From JBBDYG01 sp040901765 (GTDB lineage: Bacteria; Planctomycetota; Planctomycetia; Pirellulales; Lacipirellulaceae), in assembly GCA_040901765.1 (NCBI GenBank), contig JBBDYG010000120.1:1-62616 (forward strand): a stretch of 62,616 bases of DNA, read 5' to 3'. The translations under genes were made by a program, and so were the position numbers. Below are positions 47,879 to 57,094 of the stretch, in pieces. The notes under the pieces were generated by a model that did no database searches, was not told the origin of the DNA, and worked only from the letters and a program-made list of their open reading frames with translations. The stretch's first letter is position 1, and each line of letters starts with the position of its first letter.

Positions 47879-50704
47879 ATGAACGCAGTCGAAATCGAAG
47901 AAGCCGTTTCCACGCTAGCCGAAGCGCCGTTTGACCCGGAGGCTTTCCCCTACGCCTTTCTCGAAGCCTTCGGCAACAAGGCGACGACCCTTAAAAAGCT
48001 CAAGAAGGGAGACTCGAACAAGTCCGATCTGCCCGGCGGGGTGCTCCAGCGCAACAACATCCACATCAAGGTCTGCCCGGAAGGCGAAGTGACGGCTTCC
48101 CTTGAAGCGCTACGGCAGAGCGCTGCCACCGCCCGCCACAAAGCCAAGTTCATCCTGGCGACCGATGGCAAGAGCTTCGAGGCCGAGAACCTTGTCGATG
48201 GCGAGACCGTCGCCTGCGCGTACTCCGACTTTCACGATCACTTCGGCTTCTTCCTGCCGCTCGCCGGGATCACCACGGTCAAGCAGATTCGCGAAAATGC
48301 CTTTGACATCAAGGCCACGGGTCGCCTCAATAAGCTTTACGTCGAGCTGCTGCGGGAGAACCCGGACTGGGACACGGCCGCTCGCCGCGAAGACCTCAAC
48401 CACTTTTTTGCGCGGCTCATCTTCTGTTTCTTCGCCGAAGATACCAACATTTTCTACAGTCCAACTCTGTTCACGGCCACCGTCGATCAGATGAGCGCGC
48501 GGGATTCCTCGAACACGCACGAGGTGATTTCCGAACTATTCCGCGCCATGAACACCCCGATGAACGAGCGGGATGCTGCCAAGATTCGCTCGTGGGCGAT
48601 TCCCTTTCCTTATGTGAACGGCGGCCTGTTCTCGCGCAGTCTCGACGTGCCCCGCTTCAGCAAGATCGCCCGCCCCTATCTCCTCCACATAGGCCGCCTC
48701 GATTGGAAGAAGATCAACCCCGACATCTTCGGCTCCATGATCCAGGCCGTGGCGGACGACGAGGAACGCGGCGCCCTGGGCCTGCACTACACGAGCGTGC
48801 CGAACATCCTCAAGGTGCTCAATCCACTCTTCCTCGACGACCTGCGCGCCAAGTTGGCCGAGGCGGGGGACGGCGGGAGTGTGGGTGGGGCCCGCAAGTT
48901 GCTGAACCTGCGCAACCGCATCGCCCGCATTCGCCTCTTCGACCCTGCCTGCGGCTCGGGTAATTTCCTCGTCATCGGCTACAAGGAAATGCGCGAGATC
49001 GAGGCGGAGATCAATCGCCGCCGCGGCGAGGCCGATCGCGCCTCGGAGATTCCGATCAACAATTTCCGCGGAATTGAGCTCCGCCATTTCGCGGTCGAGA
49101 TCGCCCGGCTCGCCCTTATTATCGCCGACTATCAGTGCGACGTGCTTTATCGCGGGCCTAAGCTCGCCCTCGCCGAATTCCTGCCGCTCGAAAAGGCTAA
49201 CTGGATCACCTGCGGCAACGCCCTTCAAATCGACTGGCTGAGCGTCTGTCCGCCTACCGGGACGGGAGTGAAGGTACGTGGCGATGATTTGTTCAGTACG
49301 CCGCTCGATCAGGCGGAAATCGATTTTGAGAACGAGGGTGGAGAGACTTACATCTGCGGGAATCCGCCTTACTTGGGGAGCAGATGGTTAACGACAGACC
49401 ACAAGGAAGACCTCGAAGCGACTTTCGCAGGACGAATCAGTGGATGGAAGTCCTTGGACTACGTCGCGGGATGGTTTTTGAAAGCGGCAGATTATGGAAC
49501 AAAGACCGATGCCGCCACCGCTTTCGTGTCAACCAATTCCATCTGCCAAGGGCAGCAAGTCCCGGCCCTTTGGCCAGCTATCTTTTCCACCGGGCATGAA
49601 ATTTTCTTCGCTCATACAAGCTTCAAATGGGCGAACCTAGCGAGCCATAATGCGGGCGTAATAGTCGTAATCGTCGGGATTTCGAACCATGCCGGCAAAC
49701 TCCGACGTCTCTTTGCATCGTCGGAAGACGGGACGGCTGTTGCGAAAGAGACAGCAAACATCAACGCATACCTCATTGCTGCACCAAACGTAGAAGTTAC
49801 GGCGCGTACCAAGGTTCTAACTGATCGGGCGGACATGCGATTCGGCAATCATCCGTACTATGGTGGATCGCTCATCTTCTCAGAGGATGCAGCACGCCAG
49901 ATCATTCGCGCGACGCCTGCAGCGTCGCGATTTATCCGACCGCTATATGGCTCGAAGGAGTTTATCTCGGCAGTACCGCGTGCGTGCTTATGGATTAGTA
50001 AGGAAGAAGTCGACGCGGCTCGGTCAATACCGGCAATCGCGCAGCGACTTAGCGAAGTCGCTGTAACGCGCCGAGCGGCCAAGCAAGACAAGGCCGCGCA
50101 AAAGCTCGCCGAAACTCCGTATCGGTTTCGGGATCAATTCGCGGCCACCTCGCACACCCTCGTGGTACCACGAGTGAGTTCTGTGAATCGACCGTTCCTC
50201 CCAGTCGGATTGCTCTCGGCACACGCGGTCATCCAAGACCAAGCCTTCGCCCTCTACGACGCCGCACTCTGGAACATGTCGCTCATTGTCTCGCGCGTCC
50301 ATCTTGTCTGGATCGGGACGGTGTGCGGCAAGATGAAGACCGACTACCGATATTCCAACACCCTCGGCTGGAACACCTTCCCCGTCCCCACGCTCACCGA
50401 CCAGAACAAAGCCGACCTGACCCGCTGCGCCGAGGATATTCTGCTGGCGCGCGAGGCGCATTTCCCGGCGACGATTGCCGACCTTTACGATCCCGACACG
50501 ATGCCGGCCAACCTTCGCGAAGCCCACGAGCGCAACGACCTGGCGCTGGAACGAATCTACATCGGCCGCCGCTTCAAGAACGACACCGAACGGCTGGAGA
50601 AGCTGTTTGAACTTTATACCGAGATGACGGCGCGGCAGGCTGGGGAGAAGCCGAAAGGGGCGAAGAAGGGTGCGAAGCGGAAAGCGAAAGGGGGTGATGC
50701 ATGA
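47879..50704 (+). CDS. Gamma-class DNA methyltransferase (MmeI-like architecture, no nuclease)
   Basis: A 941-residue methyltransferase. SAM motif LFDPACGSGNFLVIGYKEM (D355) and catalytic GNPPYLGS (N495) are in the gamma order. A large C-terminal target-recognition region follows (RPLYGSKEFIS, NTLGWNTFPVPTLTD), and a Lys-rich tail. The layout and C-terminal motifs resemble MmeI-type enzymes. The N-terminal domain (SDLPGGVLQRNNIHIKVCPEGE), however, has no clear PD-ExK triad; IHIK stands where ExK would be. Cleavage would have to come from a partner. The helicase and GIY-YIG genes downstream on the same strand are the obvious candidates, separated only by the DUF559 element. Hence a methyltransferase-helicase-nuclease module. 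Confidence 0.85.
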   Translation: MNAVEIEEAVSTLAEAPFDPEAFPYAFLEAFGNKATTLKKLKKGDSNKSDLPGGVLQRNNIHIKVCPEGEVTASLEALRQSAATARHKAKFILATDGKSFEAENLVDGETVACAYSDFHDHFGFFLPLAGITTVKQIRENAFDIKATGRLNKLYVELLRENPDWDTAARREDLNHFFARLIFCFFAEDTNIFYSPTLFTATVDQMSARDSSNTHEVISELFRAMNTPMNERDAAKIRSWAIPFPYVNGGLFSRSLDVPRFSKIARPYLLHIGRLDWKKINPDIFGSMIQAVADDEERGALGLHYTSVPNILKVLNPLFLDDLRAKLAEAGDGGSVGGARKLLNLRNRIARIRLFDPACGSGNFLVIGYKEMREIEAEINRRRGEADRASEIPINNFRGIELRHFAVEIARLALIIADYQCDVLYRGPKLALAEFLPLEKANWITCGNALQIDWLSVCPPTGTGVKVRGDDLFSTPLDQAEIDFENEGGETYICGNPPYLGSRWLTTDHKEDLEATFAGRISGWKSLDYVAGWFLKAADYGTKTDAATAFVSTNSICQGQQVPALWPAIFSTGHEIFFAHTSFKWANLASHNAGVIVVIVGISNHAGKLRRLFASSEDGTAVAKETANINAYLIAAPNVEVTARTKVLTDRADMRFGNHPYYGGSLIFSEDAARQIIRATPAASRFIRPLYGSKEFISAVPRACLWISKEEVDAARSIPAIAQRLSEVAVTRRAAKQDKAAQKLAETPYRFRDQFAATSHTLVVPRVSSVNRPFLPVGLLSAHAVIQDQAFALYDAALWNMSLIVSRVHLVWIGTVCGKMKTDYRYSNTLGWNTFPVPTLTDQNKADLTRCAEDILLAREAHFPATIADLYDPDTMPANLREAHERNDLALERIYIGRRFKNDTERLEKLFELYTEMTARQAGEKPKGAKKGAKRKAKGGDA

Positions 50705-50725
50705 GCGAGAGTGTGTCCGAGAGCT

Positions 50726-50848
50726 GCCCCCCTCCCCAGCCCTCCCCGCCGGGGGGAGGGAGCCAGACAAGGATTAAAATAAGGAGCCTCCCCGCCGAGG
50801 GGAGGGGGGCCAGAAGAGATTAAGATAAGGGGAGGGTTGGGGAGGGGG
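50726..50848. repeat. Left inverted arm of the DUF559 element
   Basis: GGGGAGGG palindromes (hairpin at about 50737-50759, another at 50788-50805, then GGGGAGGGTTGGGGAGGGGG) with the linker GCCAGACAAGGATTAAAATA. The whole array is a reverse-complement copy of 51212-51338, with the ATTAAAATAAGGAG linker nearly identical. Confidence 0.85.
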
Positions 50849-50850
50849 TT

Positions 50851-51255
50851 ATGTACCGCGATCAAGAACAACGCGACTTCGCCCGGTAGCTTCGCAATGA
50901 TGCAACCCCGGCGGAAATTCGCTTGTGGCATTTTCTGAGAGCCGGCAAGCTAGGCGTCAAATTCCGCCGCCAAGCCGCCATCGGAGCCTATATCGTCGAT
51001 TTCGTTTGCTTCTCGCACCGCTTCATCGTCGAACTTGACGGGCCGCAACATGTCGAGGACAAAGGCAAAGAGCGCGACGCACGCCGAACAGCTTGGCTCG
51101 CTTCACGAGGATTTCGAGTGATTCGTTTCCGCAATCAAGCGTTGGATGAAGATATTTGGCTGGTCGTGGAGGAGATTAAGCGGGCGCTGGGGGAATGCGT
51201 GAGTCCGGAAACCCCCCTCCCCAACCCTCCCCGCAAGGGGGAGGGGGCCGGATAG
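50851..51255 (+). pseudogene. DUF559 (Vsr-like) endonuclease gene with a premature stop
   Basis: Frame from ATG 50851: MYRDQEQRDFAR, then TAG at 50887-50889, then LRNDATPAEIRLWHFLRAGK and the complete core. The rest matches DUF559 nucleases: GVKFRRQAAIGAYIVDFVCF (first acidic residue), FIVELDGPQHVED (Glu/Asp), RGFRVIRFRNQAL and the helical end. Family members usually read ARxLR at the stop position, so CAG-to-TAG is the likely lesion. An internal TTG at 50923 could restart. The C-terminal ETPLPNPPRKGEGAG is encoded by the right repeat arm. It lies exactly between the methyltransferase and helicase genes. Confidence 0.8.
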
Positions 51256-51338
51256 GTTCGTGTTAGGACGGGAGACTCCTTATTTTAACTCTTGTCCTGC
51301 TCCCTCCCCTCGGCGGGGAGGGTTGGGGAGGGGGGAGG
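51212..51338. repeat. Right inverted arm of the DUF559 element
   Basis: A palindrome (about 51212-51249), a linker with CTCCTTATTTTAACTCTTGT, and another palindrome (51298-51338). Reverse-complemented, it aligns along its length with 50726-50848. The first palindrome encodes the tail of the DUF559 frame. Confidence 0.85.
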
Positions 51339-51357
51339 CCGCGCAGAGAACATAAAC

Positions 51358-53430
51358 ATGAGCCAAAACAATCCCTCCATCCCCTCCGTCTCCGTCACCT
51401 ACGCCCAGGACGGCAGTTCAACCAAATCGAACTCGCTCGGCATGCGGCCGATGCAGGAGCGCGTCTGGCAGAAGCGCGGCGAGCAATACTTGCTCATCAA
51501 ATCGCCCCCGGCCTCCGGCAAGAGCCGGGCGCTGATGTTCATCGCGCTCGACAAGCTTCAAAACCAGAAGCTCAAGCAGGCGATCATCGTTGTGCCGGAA
51601 AAGGCCATCGGCGCGAGCTTCCACGATGAGCCGTTGAGCAAGTTCGGTTTCTGGGCCGATTGGAAGGTGGAGCCGAGGTGGAATCTGTGCGACGCGCCGG
51701 GAACGGACAACGGCGGCAAGGTCGAGACGGTGGAGAAATTCCTTGACAGCAGCGACAAGCTGCTGGTTTGCACTCACGCCACGTTCCGCTTCGCGGTGGA
51801 GAAGTTCGGCGTGGAAGCGTTCGATGATCGACTGATCGCCGTGGACGAGTTCCACCACGTCTCGGCCAACCCCGACAGCCGGCTGGGCGATCACGTCCGC
51901 GCTTTTCTAGCCCGCGACAAGACGCACCTCGTGGCAATGACCGGCTCGTACTTCCGCGGCGATGCCGAGGCCGTGCTCCATCCCGACGACGAGGCGAAGT
52001 TCGACACCGTCACTTACACGTACTACGAGCAACTGAACGGCTATCAGTATCTCAAGCAGCTTGACCTTGGCTATTTCTTTTACTCCGGGTCTTATCTCGA
52101 GAAGGCGGATGGAAAAAAGGGCATTTTCGACGTTCTGCAACCGAACCAGAAAACGATCATCCACATTCCCAACGTCAATGCGCGCGAGAGCACGAAGGAC
52201 AAGATTCGCGAGGTGGAGGATATCATCCATGAACTGGGTGAGTGGCAGGGCGCCGATCCGAAGACCGGTTTTCAACTCGTGAAGACCGCAGACGGAAAGG
52301 TTCTCAAGATCGCCGACCTCGTGGATGACGATCCGGCCAAGCGGGAGAAGGTTGCTACTGCGCTCAGAGATTCGACTCAGAAGAACAACCGCGATTACGT
52401 GGACATCATCATCGCCCTCGGCATGGCGAAGGAGGGCTTTGACTGGATTTGGTGCGAACATGCGCTCACGGTCGGCTATCGATCGAGCCTCACGGAGATC
52501 GTGCAAATCATCGGCCGCGCCACTCGCGATGCGCCGGGTAAGACGCGGGCCCGGTTCACCAACCTGATCGCCGAGCCGGACGCCACCCCGGACACCGTCA
52601 CCGAGGCGGTGAACGACACGCTCAAGGCGATCGCCGCGAGCCTGCTGATGGAACAGGTACTGGCCCCGCGCTTCGAGTTCCGACCGAAGAACCCGAACAA
52701 CGGACCGACGCCCGGCCTGGACTACGGAGTCGGCGGTTACGATCCGGAAAAGTGCAACGTCGGCGTCAATCCGGAGACGGGCCTGGTCCAATTGGAAATC
52801 AAAGGGCTGGCAGAACCGAAAAGTCCGGAGGCCGAACGCATTTGCCGCGAGGACTTGAACGAACTTATCACCGCATTCGTGCAGGACAACAAGACGGTCG
52901 AGCGCGGGATATTCGACAAGGAACTGGTGCCCGAAGAACTGACGCAGGTACGGATGGGTAAAATCGTAAAGGAGAAGTTTCCGAATCTGGCCGAAGAGGA
53001 TCAGGAAGCCGTCCGCCAGCACGCGATTGCCGCGCTGAATGTAGTCCAACAAGCCAAGCGGACGCTGATCGAAAGCGGTGGCGAGGACGCCAAGAACACG
53101 TCGCTCATCGACGGAGTGCGGCAGTTTGCTTTGTCGGTGAGGGAGCTTGACATTGATCTCATTGACCGCATCAATCCCTTTGGCGAGGCGTATGCGATCC
53201 TGGCCAAATCGATGAGCGAAGAGCGGCTTAAGCAGGTCGCGGAGGTCATTGCAGCCAGGCGAGTTAGCATGACGCTGGAAGAAGCTCGCGACCTGGCGAA
53301 ACGGGCCTTACGGTTTAAAGAGGAAAGGGGACGACTCCCCTTGGTGACCGCCGCGGACCCATGGGAGAATCGCATGGCGGAGGGGATCGCCTACTTGCAA
53401 CGCATGGTGAAGGAGGGCGGCAATGCCTGA
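51358..53430 (+). CDS. DEAD/DEAH-box (superfamily 2) helicase-like protein
   Basis: A 690-residue SF2 ATPase. Q-like motif region SLGMRPMQERVWQKRG, Walker A SPPASGKS (S49-S56), DEFHH as motif II (D163-H167), AMTGSYF as motif III, and motif VI QIIGRATRDAP (from Q383). The C-terminal ~270 residues are helical, without known nuclease signature. The start at 51358 (MSQNNPSIPS) is after the repeat arm; an upstream in-frame ATG would translate the repeat. It overlaps the GIY-YIG gene by 8 bp, so both are co-translated. In restriction-like systems such a helicase moves along DNA to reach or activate cleavage. Confidence 0.85.
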   Translation: MSQNNPSIPSVSVTYAQDGSSTKSNSLGMRPMQERVWQKRGEQYLLIKSPPASGKSRALMFIALDKLQNQKLKQAIIVVPEKAIGASFHDEPLSKFGFWADWKVEPRWNLCDAPGTDNGGKVETVEKFLDSSDKLLVCTHATFRFAVEKFGVEAFDDRLIAVDEFHHVSANPDSRLGDHVRAFLARDKTHLVAMTGSYFRGDAEAVLHPDDEAKFDTVTYTYYEQLNGYQYLKQLDLGYFFYSGSYLEKADGKKGIFDVLQPNQKTIIHIPNVNARESTKDKIREVEDIIHELGEWQGADPKTGFQLVKTADGKVLKIADLVDDDPAKREKVATALRDSTQKNNRDYVDIIIALGMAKEGFDWIWCEHALTVGYRSSLTEIVQIIGRATRDAPGKTRARFTNLIAEPDATPDTVTEAVNDTLKAIAASLLMEQVLAPRFEFRPKNPNNGPTPGLDYGVGGYDPEKCNVGVNPETGLVQLEIKGLAEPKSPEAERICREDLNELITAFVQDNKTVERGIFDKELVPEELTQVRMGKIVKEKFPNLAEEDQEAVRQHAIAALNVVQQAKRTLIESGGEDAKNTSLIDGVRQFALSVRELDIDLIDRINPFGEAYAILAKSMSEERLKQVAEVIAARRVSMTLEEARDLAKRALRFKEERGRLPLVTAADPWENRMAEGIAYLQRMVKEGGNA

Positions 53431-54616
53431 ACGCATCACGGACGAAGACCAGGAGTTGCTGGACGAATTGGGCGTGGACACCGCCCCTGCCAAATCCGGC
53501 GGGCGCACCGCGAGAGAACAGCGAATCATCGCGGGATTTGAGGAGATCGAGAGGTTTGTGCAGGAACATGGAAGGGCACCCGAACACGGCGCGAACCGCG
53601 ATATCTTTGAGCGGCTCTACGCTGTGAGACTCGATCGAATGCGAGAATCGGAGGAGTGTCGCGAAGTCTTGAGGGACATGGACTCACGCGGGCTTTTAAG
53701 CGCCGGAGATCATGCCCGTGCACAGCTTGCAGAAGACTCACCCAGTGACGAAGAGTTGCTCGCATCCTTAGGAGTCGAAGCATCGCCGGCAAACGACGTC
53801 ACCAAGCTCGTCCATGTCCGTTCGCGCGCAGAAATCAAAGCCGCGGAAGAAGTCGCAAGACGAACCCCGTGTGAGGACTTCGCTGAATTCAAGCCCATTT
53901 TTGAAAGAGTGCAGCACGAGTTAGAGACGGGTGAACTCCATACTGTCAAATTTGGCGGCGATGCGGATATCCAGAAAGGCGATCTATTCATCCTCGATGG
54001 ACAGAAAGTGATGGTCGTCGACTTGGGCGAGAGTTTTGTCAGTGAATACGATCGCCCTAACCGGAGACTTCGAGTCGTATACGATAACGGCACCGAGAGT
54101 ACCCCGCTTCTTCGTTCGTTGCTGCGTGCCCTGTACGAGGATCAGGCTAGCCGCCGTATTATTGAGGCAGGCTTTGGACCGCTCTTCGCAGACGTTGAAG
54201 AAGAGGGCGACCTAGCGACTGGTTACATATACGTGCTCAGAAGCAAATCGGAGAATCCCTTCATTGCGGAGCATAGGTCTTTGATTCACAAGATCGGCGT
54301 GACCGGTGGCGACGTGAAGGTCCGAGTCGCAAACGCAAGGAAAGACCCGACGTATCTTCTGGCAGACGTGGAAATCGTCGCGACATACAAACTCGCGAAT
54401 GTCAACCGGAAGGCGCTCGAGGCACTTCTCCAGAAGTTTTTTGGCAGAGCGCGATTGGACTTGGAACTGAAGGATCGCTTCGGGTCGCAAGTGGAACCTA
54501 GGGAGTGGTTTCTCGTTCCGCTACCAGTGATTGACGAGGCGATTGAAAAACTCAAGGAAGGAACGATTGGCAGTTTCCGATATGACCCGGAGGCGGCACG
54601 TCTCACTCCCGCGTGA
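53423..54616 (+). CDS. GIY-YIG nuclease-family protein (T5orf172/MUG113-like)
   Basis: A 397-residue protein. Residues ~1-250 are acidic and helical, with LLDELGVDTAPAK and a repeat-like LLASLGVEASPAN. The C-terminal third is a GIY-YIG domain: TGYIYVLRSKSEN (GYIY from G267), LIHKIGVTGGDVKVRVANAR (KIG with catalytic Arg), and VNRKALEALLQKFF (metal Glu). The motif spacing is as in T5orf172-type proteins, used in several phage and defence genes. It starts inside the helicase gene (8-bp overlap), so the nuclease is the natural effector partner of the methyltransferase and helicase. The gene is convergent with the TonB receptor, 27 bp apart. Confidence 0.85.
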   Translation: MPERITDEDQELLDELGVDTAPAKSGGRTAREQRIIAGFEEIERFVQEHGRAPEHGANRDIFERLYAVRLDRMRESEECREVLRDMDSRGLLSAGDHARAQLAEDSPSDEELLASLGVEASPANDVTKLVHVRSRAEIKAAEEVARRTPCEDFAEFKPIFERVQHELETGELHTVKFGGDADIQKGDLFILDGQKVMVVDLGESFVSEYDRPNRRLRVVYDNGTESTPLLRSLLRALYEDQASRRIIEAGFGPLFADVEEEGDLATGYIYVLRSKSENPFIAEHRSLIHKIGVTGGDVKVRVANARKDPTYLLADVEIVATYKLANVNRKALEALLQKFFGRARLDLELKDRFGSQVEPREWFLVPLPVIDEAIEKLKEGTIGSFRYDPEAARLTPA

Positions 54617-54643
54617 TACTCCCGCAGCTCGTGCTAGACTGCG

Positions 54644-57094
54644 CTAGTAAGTCCACTCCGTTCCCGCGTACAGCGAGATGCCGGGCCGAAAGACACTCTC
54701 GCCTCCCGAGAGTGAGCGGTAGTCCAGGTGCTCGCGATACTGCTTATCGGTGAAGTTTTCGATTCCCCCGACCAGCATCAGCCGTTCGCGCGGTCGCCAG
54801 TATCCCCGCAGGTCGTAGACGGTGAACCCAGGCGTGGTTGATTCTCGCAGGCTGGCCGCCACGCGGTCTTGTTCTTCGACGACCCGCATTGCTAGTTCGA
54901 GACCCCAGTTCGGTTCGGTGGCCGCTTCGTGCCATCGCAGTCCGAACCAGGTTTCCAGCGGCAGGATGCCGGGCAGCGGTTCCGTCGCCCCTCCGCCGAG
55001 GCCGCTGAAGAAACCGCGCGGTAACCCGTCCACTTGCTCGCTAGGCACGGCCGCCGTGGCCTGCCGCGTCGCGAACGTGCCATCGCGCGTCCGGTCGTCG
55101 CCTTCGACATAGCGCAGTGTTGCAAACGGCGTCAACGACGGAGTCCAGTCGTATTCACCGCGGGCCTCGGTCCCCCACAGCGTCGCCAAATCCGTGTTCA
55201 CGTACTTCAGATTCACCTGCTGCACATCTTGAATCGAAGGCACGACGGACATCGCCTCGAACGTGATGTGGTCGTTCACCCAGGCGTAGTACACATTGGC
55301 TTGCAGGCGGTAACGCGGTTCGGTCTTCGATAAGCGGAAATCCACTTGAAGCCTCCGTTCCTTATCGATCCCCGGCGCTCCAGTCACGGTGTTGAGGCCA
55401 TTCTGAATGAGAAACATGAATGGTTCGACCGCATACCGCTCCGTCTGGTTGGGAGATCGCTCGGCATATCCGGCACTCACTCCGCTCGTCCAGTTGTCTC
55501 CCAAGGACCGCTCCAACGTTGCGAATCCAGCCCCGAGGAACTCCGCCTGATAAAACTCCGAGCTGCCGAGTATCCAGCTTGCCGGCCGTCCAATGATGCC
55601 AAGGGACTCCAAGCTCGCCGGATCGGCGGTGATGTCCATCGGCACGCCGTCGACGCGGGCTCCGGTCGTGAGACGGGTGTCGCTCTGCGAATCGGTGTTG
55701 TATTGCACGAATAAGCCGGGGTTCGCCGAATACGATCGCGGAATGGGAGAATTCGCGTTCTCCCAAGCGAAGAACCCCAATCGACCGCTGCTGATTTCGT
55801 TAAGCTCCTGATTCACAAATCGCAGATCCGTGCCGGCAATTAGCCGTTCGTCGCATAGCCCGTCCCAATGGAACTTTGCCGTGTATCCGGTCGAAAGACT
55901 GTCGACGTCGGTAACGCCGACGAACTGAATAAAATCGTAAAACGGGAACTGGCGCCGCTTGCTCGGTCGTTGGGCATCGCCCTCAAACCGCGTGCGGTTG
56001 TACCAAGACTCGATCTCGAGCCGATCGTACTGAGCTTGGTTTTCGAGCACGTATCGAACGTCATAGCCGTCCATGACCAGCCAATCGATGTCGAAGGCCT
56101 GGCCGGCGAGTTCGACGTCAGTCTGGTCTTGCCGCAAGTAATTGAAATCGAGCGCGCTGTTTACGGTCAACTGCGTCCCCGCCGCGAGATCGACATCGCG
56201 CGATTTATAGCTCGAAGGAATGAGGGTGCCGTCTCCGCTTCGGTAGTCGTTGCCCGTCCGATGGCCATAGCTGCCGCGGAAACCCCACACCTCATCGCCG
56301 CCCCAAACACTTTGGCGTCCGTACCACTGCTCGCCATTGGTTTTGTAGTCGACGCTCGATGCGCCGCGGGTTTCGAATACCTCACCGAAGCGCGGCGCGG
56401 CTGCAAGTTGGACATCGATGATCTCAAACCCGGGACCATATAGAGCGGAATAGGGACCGGGAATCACCACGACTTCGTCGATCACGCGCGAGTCGATCTT
56501 GCTGATGGCGGTGTCGAGATCAATTCGCGCCGGCACCCAGTACGAGCCGGACGCAGCCAAGCTTCCGACGCGGCTACCGCGCACTCGCGGATCATTGACA
56601 ATGGGATTTCGACGCTGAACTCCCAAGTTAAGGACCGTGGGAGAAGTGCCGAGGAGATCGCCGGTGTCGGTCGTGGCCCGCAGGACCGCTTCACTCCTCG
56701 AAGCGATGTCGTAGCCGGCCGGATCCAAGCCGGCGATGGCGCCGCTCAGGCCGCCCAACCCGCTAAGAAGCTGAGCATTCGCTCGTTGAGCAGTTGAGGG
56801 AAGTGCCGTCGGCTGGGTCGCGTCGATCTGCCGGCTTTGTAAGTCTTGAAACTGGACTTGCTCGCCCTCATTCGTTGTTCGATCGATATCAAAAACATCC
56901 AGGAACGGCTCCACCGGGCTGCCTTCACCGTCGCTGCCCGGCGAATCGTAATCGGAAATCCAGACGGAGTTTTCGCCAACCGCCCATGCGCAGGGTGCGC
57001 TCGATGCTATGGCACACAAGCAGATCGCCACCCCGGCGCTTGACCGGCGGGCACCGAGCCGAGCCAACCGATTCCAAATCGTCGGCGTCTGCAT
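54644..57094 (-). CDS. TonB-dependent outer-membrane receptor-like protein
   Basis: An ~816-residue beta-barrel protein with a signal peptide (SSAGVAICLCAIASSAPCAWA), a plug-like domain including EVVVIPGPYSALYGPGFEIIDV, and a long barrel with alternating beta strands. It ends with an aromatic-rich strand (PGISLYAGTEWTY). YYAWVNDHITFEAM and LERSLGDNWTSGVSAG are typical barrel stretches. The plug is shorter than in classical siderophore receptors and I see no clear TonB box. The start MQTPTIWNRL (57094) puts the signal at the N-terminus; an ATG at 57181 adds 29 residues. Ligand unknown. Confidence 0.8.
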   Translation of the reverse strand: MQTPTIWNRLARLGARRSSAGVAICLCAIASSAPCAWAVGENSVWISDYDSPGSDGEGSPVEPFLDVFDIDRTTNEGEQVQFQDLQSRQIDATQPTALPSTAQRANAQLLSGLGGLSGAIAGLDPAGYDIASRSEAVLRATTDTGDLLGTSPTVLNLGVQRRNPIVNDPRVRGSRVGSLAASGSYWVPARIDLDTAISKIDSRVIDEVVVIPGPYSALYGPGFEIIDVQLAAAPRFGEVFETRGASSVDYKTNGEQWYGRQSVWGGDEVWGFRGSYGHRTGNDYRSGDGTLIPSSYKSRDVDLAAGTQLTVNSALDFNYLRQDQTDVELAGQAFDIDWLVMDGYDVRYVLENQAQYDRLEIESWYNRTRFEGDAQRPSKRRQFPFYDFIQFVGVTDVDSLSTGYTAKFHWDGLCDERLIAGTDLRFVNQELNEISSGRLGFFAWENANSPIPRSYSANPGLFVQYNTDSQSDTRLTTGARVDGVPMDITADPASLESLGIIGRPASWILGSSEFYQAEFLGAGFATLERSLGDNWTSGVSAGYAERSPNQTERYAVEPFMFLIQNGLNTVTGAPGIDKERRLQVDFRLSKTEPRYRLQANVYYAWVNDHITFEAMSVVPSIQDVQQVNLKYVNTDLATLWGTEARGEYDWTPSLTPFATLRYVEGDDRTRDGTFATRQATAAVPSEQVDGLPRGFFSGLGGGATEPLPGILPLETWFGLRWHEAATEPNWGLELAMRVVEEQDRVAASLRESTTPGFTVYDLRGYWRPRERLMLVGGIENFTDKQYREHLDYRSLSGGESVFRPGISLYAGTEWTY

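Noticed and set aside
47879..48200. N-terminal PD-ExK nuclease in the methyltransferase
   Set aside because: The segment SDLPGGVLQRNNIHIK has an Asp and a final Lys in plausible places, but His instead of Glu before the Lys; not enough for a nuclease call.
51907..53052. 381-codon minus-strand frame opposite the helicase
   Set aside because: It is antisense to well-supported helicase motifs and has no recognisable domain.
46593..54616. DISARM or BREX system
   Set aside because: No DUF1998, phospholipase-D, PglZ or BrxC-like genes are present; only the methyltransferase and helicase resemble parts of such systems.
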